Below, piece by piece: positions 1 through 5,070 of a stretch of DNA of 5,579 nt; the first letter of the stretch is position 1; each line of letters begins with the position of its first letter. The stretch is taken from contig JAJZMW010000096.1 of NCBI GenBank assembly GCA_021848165.1, positions 1-5,579 on the forward strand. The letters are read 5' to 3'. The position numbers and the translations under genes are program-made. The stretch comes from Thermoplasmata archaeon (lineage in GTDB: Archaea; Thermoplasmatota; Thermoplasmata; Lutacidiplasmatales; UBA184). The notes under the pieces are model-generated. The model had not been told where the DNA came from and ran no database searches. It saw only the letters and a program-made list of their open reading frames with translations.

Positions 1-1305
1 GCAGGAGCTCCCGCCGCCGTCTTCCCCCGAGAGGCATCCCCCGTCGGTCGCGGGAGTCGCCGGGAGTCCGTTCACCTCGAACGACGGCGACGAGGCGAGT
101 TCGCTCCCGTTGGTCGCGTAGCCGGCTGCGAAGATTGCCAGGAGCTCGCCCGGGACGGAGGCCCTCACCGTGACCTGCAGGCTCCCCGGAGCGTCCCCGG
201 TCGTGGACGGGGCGGCGATCGACGTGACCGTCACCGGGGCGGAGGAATACGCCGTCAGCGTGGCGATCGAGGCGGCGACGGCTCCCGAGGCGCTGGTGTT
301 GATCCAGACGACCCCGGTGCCGTTGGGCGCGACCGGCCCGAAGAGCACGTTCGGGCTCCGATTGAGCTCCGCGGTGAACCCGTAGGAACCGGTGATCGGC
401 GCGCTCGCCGCGCCGATCGCGAGGGTGACCCCCGAGAGCACGCTCGCGCTTTGCAACGCCACGCCTCCGGTGCCGGTGGCGGCCGCGCCGCTGACGGTGA
501 ACGGAGGATTCGGAGCGACGCTCGCGTTCAGCGAGAGCGAGTCCTCGGTGGAGAACGCGAAGATCCCCAGCAGGAGGGCGCCGGCCGCAGAACGATTCGC
601 GCCGGCCGGGACCGACGCCAATATCGTGTGCACCCCCGAATCGACGTTCGCCTGCGCGATCGCGATCCCGCTCGATGCGTTCGCGGCGGATTGGGCAGCG
701 ACCGAAATCCCCTCGAGCCCACCGATCGACACGCAACAGGCGGATCCCGCGACCGCGACGAGGACGAGGAACGCTTCGCTCGAGAGGCGGATCTCGATCG
801 AGATCGACGAGGATCCGTCCAGCGGGCGCGCGGCGAACGTCTCGTTGGACGAAGAGTATCCCGCGACCCCTACCCCGGCGATGGTCACCGCCGCCGGGGG
901 GGCGGACACGGCGTCGAGGCTCAGGGAGCTCTGGGCGAGCGCCGCCGTCAGCGACCCCGAGGCGTTCGTCGCGCTCGCGTACTCTCCCGAGAGGAATCCC
1001 GACCGGTTTCCGCGTCCCGCGAATCCGGCGGCGTAGACGTAGGTCGTGGCGTTCGGCGCGAGGGTCAAGGTATTCGCTCCCGAACGAACCACGGCCCCGA
1101 ACAACTGCGGGCCGCCGCTGTCGGGCGGGCTCCCGGCGGGACCGGAAACGGCGACCGCCGACGGGTGCGATGGGGGGGGCGCTCCCGCGGGAGCGGCGCC
1201 GCCCCCGATCGAGAGGAGCAGGGTCGCGGCGACGGCGAGCGAAGCGACGGTCATCCAGCCTCGCCGGTGGGCGGGGGCTCCGATCTCCCTTCGATTCTCG
1301 CTCAT
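1..1305 (-). CDS. Secreted, sequon-rich surface protein (3' end beyond the window)
   Basis: The minus strand is open without a stop from the ATG at 1305-1303 to the window edge, giving 435 residues; the C-terminus is missing. Residues 1-17 are basic (R5, R6, R14, R15), 18-33 are hydrophobic and 34-46 are Gly/Ala/Pro-rich, so this reads as a signal peptide with cleavage near residue 42. RRGWM at 14-18 loosely fits a Tat twin-arginine signal, but Sec is equally possible. The mature part is rich in Ser, Ala, Gly, Thr and Val and poor in Lys. It has N-X-S/T sequons at N85, 100, 114, 154, 209, 237, 260, 315, 328, 336 and 399, as in archaeal S-layer and other surface glycoproteins. Cysteines are few: C190-C191, C424 and C435. 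Weak internal repeats (78-97, 167-189, 375-397) suggest beta-sandwich units. No known family is recognised and the function is unknown. The start is chosen because no upstream in-frame start exists and a TATA-like box lies 35-40 bases upstream. It is divergent from the regulator at 1411. Confidence 0.82.
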   Translation of the reverse strand, partial: MSENRREIGAPAHRRGWMTVASLAVAATLLLSIGGGAAPAGAPPPSHPSAVAVSGPAGSPPDSGGPQLFGAVVRSGANTLTLAPNATTYVYAAGFAGRGNRSGFLSGEYASATNASGSLTAALAQSSLSLDAVSAPPAAVTIAGVGVAGYSSSNETFAARPLDGSSSISIEIRLSSEAFLVLVAVAGSACCVSIGGLEGISVAAQSAANASSGIAIAQANVDSGVHTILASVPAGANRSAAGALLLGIFAFSTEDSLSLNASVAPNPPFTVSGAAATGTGGVALQSASVLSGVTLAIGAASAPITGSYGFTAELNRSPNVLFGPVAPNGTGVVWINTSASGAVAASIATLTAYSSAPVTVTSIAAPSTTGDAPGSLQVTVRASVPGELLAIFAAGYATNGSELASSPSFEVNGLPATPATDGGCLSGEDGGGSSC

Positions 1306-1337
1306 GACCCGATCTCGGAGTTCGGAGGGTGGTAGGG

Positions 1338-1347
1338 TCTATTTATT
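1338..1347 (+). promoter_or_regulatory. Same AT-rich element read rightward, candidate promoter of the regulator gene
   Basis: The element reads TCTATTTATT on the plus strand and is the only TATA-like candidate upstream of the regulator start at 1411. Transcription from it would begin near 1370 and leave a leader of about 40 bases. The purine-rich AAGGA just before the ATG is too close to be a normal Shine-Dalgarno site. The two divergent genes may therefore share one TBP binding region. Confidence 0.35.
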
Positions 1348-1350
1348 CGA
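1340..1350 (-). promoter_or_regulatory. TATA/BRE-like promoter of the leftward surface-protein gene
   Basis: Read leftward, the sequence is TCGAATAAATA, the only AT-rich stretch in the 105-base divergent gap. It matches the CGA-N-TAAATA form seen before the gene at 2786. The first T of TAAATA (1345) is 40 bases from the ATG, so transcription would start near 1317 with a leader of about 12 bases and no clear ribosome binding site. Archaeal TATA/BRE identity is inferred from composition and spacing. Confidence 0.6.
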
Positions 1351-1410
1351 AGACACGATGAAACCCCGCGGATTCGGGCCGGGTGCGTCACCGTAGCAGG
1401 CGGGCAAGGA

Positions 1411-2460
1411 ATGCGAAGCCTTTCGGAGGTGGAGACCCGGCTGATCGCGACGTTGCTTGAGTCGCGCCCCGAAACCCAGCGCGAGTGGATCGCCGATACG
1501 GGCATGGCCCGTTCGACTTTCCAGTACGCTCGCACGCGGGCCTACGCTCGAGGCTGGGTCTACGACCGGTACGTCCCGCACCCCTCCCTCGGCGGGATCC
1601 GTCGGCTCGCCGTGCTCGTCAGCCGCCCGTTCGTCGGCCGTCGGACCGCCCTCGCCGCGGCGTGGGTGCGCCCGCCCGAGGTCGCCCTGGCGTGGACGTC
1701 CCCGAACCTCAGCGTCACGGTCCTCGGCCTCCGCGACGAATGCAACGACCTCGCGGAGATCGCTCGTCGCCTCTCGCTCGATCCCAAGGAACTGGAGGCC
1801 GGAGCGATCGTGCCGGCCGACAACGACCATCTCCCGGCGTACTTCGATTTTCTAGGGGCGCTGGGTCGGCTCTTCGACCTCGAGGGGCGGAGGACCTACC
1901 CGATCCCGTTGGTCCGCCCGACCTCCTCCGGCCCGGCGAGCCCCCCCGATCCCTCGTCGCCTTCGGCGGCCGCCGCCCACCGCCTGCTCGAGACCATCGG
2001 ATCCGGGGAACGAGGGTGGCTCGGAAGGTCCGCCCCGCCGGTGCCGTGGACGCTCCCGCGCGACCAGGCCCGTTTGGTCGAGCACGGCTGGCTTCATTGG
2101 CGCGTTCTCCCCGACCTCCGGCGACTGCCGATGGGTCCCCGAGGCGCGCCGAGTACGCTCGTGGTGGCCCACGGTCGGGCGCGGCCGCACGTCTCGGGGG
2201 CGTTCCTCGTTCGGGGCCTGGTCGCCGAGTGCGGTGTGTTCCCGTTCCTGGTCGCGGCGGAGAGCGAAGGGGCCCGGAGGACCTTGATCGGATTCCTCGG
2301 GCGCGCACCGGGGATGCCCCCGATCCCCAAGTCGAATCCCGGATCCTCCACTTCGGCGTGGCTCGGATCCTACGTCGAGGGCCTCAAGGTCGTGCGAGAG
2401 CCGATTTCCACGGTCACGCCCTTGGTCGACCATCGGTACGCCGGGTGGCTGGCGCGCTAG
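1411..2460 (+). CDS. Winged-helix transcriptional regulator, apparently internally duplicated
   Basis: The 349-residue product has an N-terminal helix-turn-helix pattern: helix 1 about 6-18, helix 2 about 22-30, and a basic recognition helix about 33-47 (ARSTFQYARTRAYARGW). A wing-like turn follows, then a beta/alpha region at 64-122 (strands LAVLV, VALAW, SVTVLGL and a helix at 112-121) that could be a RAM-like or other regulatory domain. A Pro/Ser-rich linker at about 170-188 separates this from residues 189-300. That half resembles the first: a helix beginning LLETIG, an R-x(4)-GW match at 221-227, and another strand/helix region. This suggests two degenerate copies of one wHTH-plus-sensor unit. 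DNA binding is inferred from the fold pattern; ligand and exact family are unknown. The ATG at 1411 is the first usual in-frame start after the promoter. Divergence from the surface-protein gene makes that gene a natural candidate target, though this is inference. Confidence 0.7.
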   Translation: MRSLSEVETRLIATLLESRPETQREWIADTGMARSTFQYARTRAYARGWVYDRYVPHPSLGGIRRLAVLVSRPFVGRRTALAAAWVRPPEVALAWTSPNLSVTVLGLRDECNDLAEIARRLSLDPKELEAGAIVPADNDHLPAYFDFLGALGRLFDLEGRRTYPIPLVRPTSSGPASPPDPSSPSAAAAHRLLETIGSGERGWLGRSAPPVPWTLPRDQARLVEHGWLHWRVLPDLRRLPMGPRGAPSTLVVAHGRARPHVSGAFLVRGLVAECGVFPFLVAAESEGARRTLIGFLGRAPGMPPIPKSNPGSSTSAWLGSYVEGLKVVREPISTVTPLVDHRYAGWLAR

Positions 2461-2729
2461 AGTCCCGAACGAATGCGCGCGCGGCGCGCCCTCGCGGAAC
2501 GGGGGCCCCGGTCGAAGCCGCTCCTGGGGCACACGCACTCGAGTCCGAGCGAGGGAGTGCCTTCGGCATGGGACGAGCATCGTGCGGTGCGCGGAAGCCC
2601 GTCGGGGCCACCCTCTGTGCACCTGCCGCGCCCGGAGATTGCGGGGACCGACGCTCGCGGAAGCCGCCCCCCCCCGCGGTCCGACGGAGGGGTCCGGGGG
2701 ACGGGGGTCCCGACGGCGGATTCGATGCC

Positions 2730-2747
2730 CGGAGCCGGTCGGCTCCG
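2730..2747. repeat. Perfect 8-bp inverted repeat, candidate operator
   Basis: CGGAGCCG-GT-CGGCTCCG is perfectly self-complementary around a 2-base centre. It ends 10 bases before the TATA-like box of the gene at 2786, where a dimeric regulator could control TFB/TBP loading. Alternatively it forms an RNA hairpin at the end of an upstream transcript. Perfect 8-bp arms are not rare in DNA this GC-rich, so position is the main support. Confidence 0.45.
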
Positions 2748-2752
2748 ATTCC

Positions 2753-2763
2753 GCGACTAAATA
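2753..2763 (+). promoter_or_regulatory. TATA/BRE-like promoter for a leaderless transcript
   Basis: GCGACTAAATA contains TAAATA at 2758-2763, the clearest AT-rich element in this GC-rich gap. The first T is 28 bases before the ATG at 2786, so the predicted transcription start coincides with the start codon. This spacing is typical of leaderless archaeal genes and fixes the start choice downstream. Confidence 0.65.
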
Positions 2764-2785
2764 CCGACCGGCGCTTCCCTCCCCG

Positions 2786-3355
2786 ATGGGTGCGTACCTC
2801 CCGCCCGAAGTTCCTCTCCCTCCCGAGCTCGATCGAAAGGAGCCCGGTGAGCGCGAGATCCAGCGGTGGACGCTGCACAACTCGAACCTCGGGGGCGCCT
2901 GGGAGTACGTGGTCGTGCTCACCAATCGGAGGATCCGGGCCTTCGAGCTCCCGACCCGCAAGGGTCGTCTCCTGTCGGCCCGCGAGTTCGCGTCGTTCGG
3001 CTACGTCCTGGGGACCTGGAAAACCCTCATCGATCGACCGCTCGACGAGATCCCGGCGCCGACCGTCGAGCCGATCTCCGGCGTCGGTGTGGCGCTCCTC
3101 GTCGGGACCAGCATGTGCGCGAGCGTCGATGCGGTCGCTCGCTCGACGCTGGAGGGGATCGCGAGGGAGATCGAACACGCGCGCGCCCTGCGGAGCGCCC
3201 CCATCCCCGCCCCGGCTCCGCCCGCGACGGTCGTGGTGAAGGAGATCGTCAAGATCCCGTGCAGCTACTGCGGAACGCTCTTCGAGCTGACGGAGCCCCG
3301 CTGCCCCTCGTGCGGCGCGGGGGTCATCGGGTCGCGGGGGGGCCCGAGCCGTTGA
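2786..3355 (+). CDS. PH-like domain protein with C-terminal zinc ribbon
   Basis: This is a 189-residue soluble protein. Residues 23-133 look like a small PH/GRAM-type domain as in bacterial PH-domain proteins: a strand pair leading to VVVLTNRRIRAFEL (about 42-55), where the 'LTNRRI' turn is characteristic, then further strands, a strand at 96-108, and a C-terminal helix at 116-135. An Ala/Pro linker (136-148) leads to a compact zinc ribbon with C159-x2-C162 and C173-x2-C176. No signal peptide or membrane segment is seen, so it is probably cytoplasmic; the ribbon may bind protein or nucleic acid. The ATG at 2786 is chosen over upstream in-frame starts because a TATA-like box lies exactly one leaderless distance away and the upstream extension is low-complexity Arg/Pro/Gly. 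Target and role are unknown, and the PH assignment rests on pattern recognition only. It has its own promoter and is 172 bases from ribA, so probably not co-transcribed. Confidence 0.75.
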   Translation: MGAYLPPEVPLPPELDRKEPGEREIQRWTLHNSNLGGAWEYVVVLTNRRIRAFELPTRKGRLLSAREFASFGYVLGTWKTLIDRPLDEIPAPTVEPISGVGVALLVGTSMCASVDAVARSTLEGIAREIEHARALRSAPIPAPAPPATVVVKEIVKIPCSYCGTLFELTEPRCPSCGAGVIGSRGGPSR

Positions 3356-3423
3356 GGGCGCACGGGCCAACGACGAGAACCGCTTCGGGCCCGGCGCGCG
3401 CTCGGACCCGACGCAACGACGTC

Positions 3424-3453
3424 TCCGACCGCGGGAGGCAGGGGTCGGTCGGA
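3424..3453. repeat. Interrupted inverted repeat upstream of ribA
   Basis: TCCGACC (3424-3430) and GGTCGGA (3447-3453) are perfect 7-base arms separated by 16 bases. They lie just upstream of the weak TATA candidate at 3461-3468 and could be an operator for riboflavin-gene control or an RNA hairpin. Many archaea regulate riboflavin genes with RbkR, but I cannot match its motif here. Chance is possible in such GC-rich DNA. Confidence 0.3.
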
Positions 3454-3460
3454 TTCGTCA

Positions 3461-3468
3461 ACGTTATG
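3461..3468 (+). promoter_or_regulatory. Weak TATA-like candidate for ribA
   Basis: ACGTTATG is the only relatively AT-rich stretch in the 172-base gap before ribA. It would place transcription start near 3492, with a leader of about 36 bases. The leader has GAGGT at 3493-3497, too far from the ATG to serve as a ribosome binding site. The match is poor, so this is tentative. Confidence 0.25.
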
Positions 3469-3527
3469 GCCCGTCGAACGACAGAGGAGCGAGAGGTTCG
3501 GGCTTCGCACCCGGGCCGCCCGTAGCG

Positions 3528-4274
3528 ATGGGAGTTCCGAAACCGAGCGCCCGCGAGATCCTCAAAGGGGGCGCGTCCCGGGGGCCGCCACGACTCGTCG
3601 AGATCAGCGCGGTCGCGGACCTTCCGACCCGGTTCGGCGAGTTCCAGGTCGTTTCGTTCCGCAGCTCGCTCGACAACAAGGAGCACGCGGCGCTCGTCAA
3701 GGGCGACGTCACGGACCGGGGCGCCGTCCCGGTGCGCATCCACTCGGAGTGCCTCACGGGGGATGTCTTCGGTTCGTTGCGCTGCGACTGCCGCGAGCAG
3801 CTCGAGCTCTCCCTCCAGGAGATCCAGCGGCGCGAATGCGGGGTCCTGCTCTACCTGCGGCAGGAGGGGCGCGGGATCGGCTTCGAGAACAAGATCAAGG
3901 CCTATCGCCTCCAGGAGCTCGGGCTCGACACGATCGAGGCGAACGAGGCGCTCGGGTTCCGACCGGACGAGCGCGACTACGAGGTCGCCGCCCGGATGCT
4001 CGACGCCCTCGAGGTCCGATCGATCCTGCTGATGTCGAACAATCCCTCGAAGATCGCCGACCTCCGTCAGCACGGCGTCGTCGTGCAGGGGCGGATCCCG
4101 ATCGTCGTCCGGGCGAACCGCCACAATGCGCGGTATCTCGAGACCAAGCGCGTGAAGGCCGGCCACCTCCTCGACGCCCCCCGCTCCTCCGGGGCGATCG
4201 AGCAGCTCGACTGCCTCAGCGCGAGCCGGCCCCGAGCCCGCCGCGCGGTCGCCGAGCGCGCGGACGAGGCGTAA
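3528..4274 (+). CDS. ribA: GTP cyclohydrolase II
   Basis: RibA opens GTP to 2,5-diamino-6-ribosylamino-4(3H)-pyrimidinone 5'-phosphate, releasing formate and pyrophosphate: the first step of riboflavin/FMN/FAD synthesis, in the cytoplasm. The 248-residue product aligns with E. coli RibA at a constant offset of 21. The zinc ligands are C75, C86 and C88 in HSECLTGDVFGSLRCDC. The GTP-binding region RQEGRGIGFENKIKAY (111-126) includes the conserved Tyr126. DERD at 147-150 supplies Asp147 and the catalytic Arg149, and SNNPSK (170-175) and the DTK-like ETKRVKAGHLL (205-215) complete the fold. The whole active site is intact. No DHBP synthase (RibB) domain is fused. There is a 21-residue N-terminal extension and a basic/acidic tail after about 216. 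No in-frame ATG, GTG or TTG is seen near codon 22, so the ATG at 3528 is kept. Most archaea use GTP cyclohydrolase III (ArfA) instead, so a bacterial-type enzyme suggests horizontal acquisition if the host is archaeal. No other rib gene is adjacent. Confidence 0.96.
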   Translation: MGVPKPSAREILKGGASRGPPRLVEISAVADLPTRFGEFQVVSFRSSLDNKEHAALVKGDVTDRGAVPVRIHSECLTGDVFGSLRCDCREQLELSLQEIQRRECGVLLYLRQEGRGIGFENKIKAYRLQELGLDTIEANEALGFRPDERDYEVAARMLDALEVRSILLMSNNPSKIADLRQHGVVVQGRIPIVVRANRHNARYLETKRVKAGHLLDAPRSSGAIEQLDCLSASRPRARRAVAERADEA

Positions 4275-4279
4275 CGTCG

Positions 4280-4294
4280 GGGGCGATCCGCCCC
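4280..4294 (+). terminator. Short hairpin just after ribA
   Basis: GGGGCG-ATC-CGCCCC forms a 6-bp GC stem with a 3-base loop, starting 5 bases after the ribA stop codon. No T-tract follows, so it is not a standard intrinsic terminator. It may stabilise the ribA 3' end or be incidental. Confidence 0.3.
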
Positions 4295-4314
4295 GATTCG
4301 CCCGCGACGGACCT

Positions 4315-4328
4315 CGAAACGATTAAGC
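4315..4328 (+). promoter_or_regulatory. BRE/TATA-like promoter for a leaderless GTG gene
   Basis: CGAAAC (4315-4320) followed by GATTAAGC resembles an archaeal BRE plus a degenerate TATA box and is the only AT-rich stretch between ribA and the next gene. Its TTAAG begins 27 bases before the GTG at 4350, which predicts a transcript starting at or next to the start codon. This supports the GTG start and an independent transcript. Confidence 0.55.
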
Positions 4329-4349
4329 AACGGTCCCGCTCCGCCCTCC

Positions 4350-5066
4350 GTGGCCGCGTTCTCGGTCGCCGCGTGGATCCTCGCGTTCGTGATCACGCTG
4401 ATCGAGTACACCGAGGTCGTGGTCCTGGTCTACGCGCTCGGGGCCGAGCGCGGTTCCCTGCACACCGCGGCGCTCGGCGCGGTCGCCGGCACATCGCTCG
4501 TCGCCGTCCTCGGGCTCGTCGCGGGCGGTACCCTCGCCCAGATCCCCTCGAACGAGCTGCTCGCCGCCTCGGCGATCGTCCTCGCCGCGTTCGGGGTCTT
4601 CCTCTTCCGCAGCACGCTAAAGACCTACCGTCGCGCGCGGGCGCCGGCCCCGGCGGCCCCCGCGACCCCGCCGGTCCACTTCGCCGGCGGCCTTGCGGTG
4701 GGGGCGATCGAGACGACCGAGGCCGTGGTCGTCCTCGTCCCGCTCGCCGCCGGCGGCCAGCCGATCGCGGCGCTGACCGGGGCGCTGGTCGCGGGCGCCG
4801 TGCTCGCGGTCACCGTCGCCCTGGTGCACGAGCGCGTCCGCCGGATCAAGACGCCGTGGTTGAAGCTCGGGGCCACGAGCCTTCTGTTCTCGTTCGCGGT
4901 GTTCTGGGCCGGGCAAGCGCTCGGGGTCCCCTGGCCGTTCTCCGACCTCGTGCTGATCCCGTTGTTCGGGGTCGCCGTGCTCCTGGTCCGCTCCGCGATC
5001 GCCCTCGCGATGCGCGGCGATCGACCCGCCCCGCCGGGCGCGGGGGGCGAGCGCCCGGCCCCGTAG
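4350..5066 (+). CDS. COG4280-type integral membrane protein
   Basis: This is a 238-residue, strongly hydrophobic protein with about seven membrane segments (near 5-30, 38-60, 69-88, 112-134, 138-160, 172-190 and 199-220) and short basic loops such as 91-97 and 161-167. It resembles uncharacterised COG4280 membrane proteins, notably in the FWAGQALGVPWPFSDL region (185-200) preceded by a WLKLGATSLLFSF-like segment. Helices 1 and 4 carry matching motifs: IEYTEVVVLV (18-27) and IETTEAVVVLV (120-130), indicating an internal duplication with paired E-x-x-E acidic residues inside the membrane (E19/E22, E121/E124). Such acidic intramembrane motifs occur in cation transporters such as FTR1 and the UPF0016/TMEM165 family, so ion transport is a reasonable guess, but the substrate is unknown. 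The GTG start is chosen because it begins the first helix and lies one leaderless distance after the promoter. The Pro/Gly-rich tail ends 4 bases before the convergent DinB-family stop codon. Confidence 0.8.
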   Translation: MAAFSVAAWILAFVITLIEYTEVVVLVYALGAERGSLHTAALGAVAGTSLVAVLGLVAGGTLAQIPSNELLAASAIVLAAFGVFLFRSTLKTYRRARAPAPAAPATPPVHFAGGLAVGAIETTEAVVVLVPLAAGGQPIAALTGALVAGAVLAVTVALVHERVRRIKTPWLKLGATSLLFSFAVFWAGQALGVPWPFSDLVLIPLFGVAVLLVRSAIALAMRGDRPAPPGAGGERPAP

Positions 5067-5070
5067 CGCC

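Larger units (their letters stand above)
2461..2785. other. 325-base GC-rich intergenic stretch with hairpins
   Basis: No convincing coding region was found here: the possible small frames are Arg/Gly/Pro-rich, and the C9 run at 2667-2675 looks non-coding. It holds several self-complementary segments, including GGGAC-GGGG-GTCCC near 2699-2712 and a perfect inverted repeat at 2730-2747. I checked for conserved tRNA, RNase P and SRP RNA motifs and saw none. It could be a long regulatory region, or hold the 3' end of the regulator transcript or an unknown RNA. No T-rich archaeal terminator is visible after 2460. Confidence 0.45.

Noticed and set aside
392..1335. Plus-strand open frames across the left region
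   Set aside because: They are antisense to the signal-peptide-bearing minus-strand gene. One is Arg/Gly-rich; the other is Ala/Pro-rich without domain features.
1358..1396. A 12-codon upstream reading frame before the regulator
   Set aside because: The predicted transcription start (near 1370) lies inside it, so it would not be transcribed whole, and it shows no sign of function.
2500..2545. tRNA-like CGGTCGAAGCCG segment
   Set aside because: No matching acceptor, D or anticodon arms could be built around it.
2473..2760. Possible 95-residue protein in the gap after the regulator
   Set aside because: Composition is Arg/Pro/Gly-rich, it spans the C9 run and the inverted repeat, and there is no promoter or recognisable motif.
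2582..2785. Upstream in-frame extension of the PH-zinc ribbon protein by 68 residues
   Set aside because: The extension is low-complexity, crosses the inverted repeat and TATA box, and is inconsistent with the predicted transcription start at 2786.
1852..3370. Minus-strand frames antisense to the regulator and the PH-zinc ribbon gene
   Set aside because: Products are low-complexity Arg/Pro/Gly sequences, while the opposite strand encodes recognisable domains with promoters.
3356..3527. FMN riboswitch upstream of ribA
   Set aside because: None of the conserved RFN element blocks are present; only a simple inverted repeat is seen.
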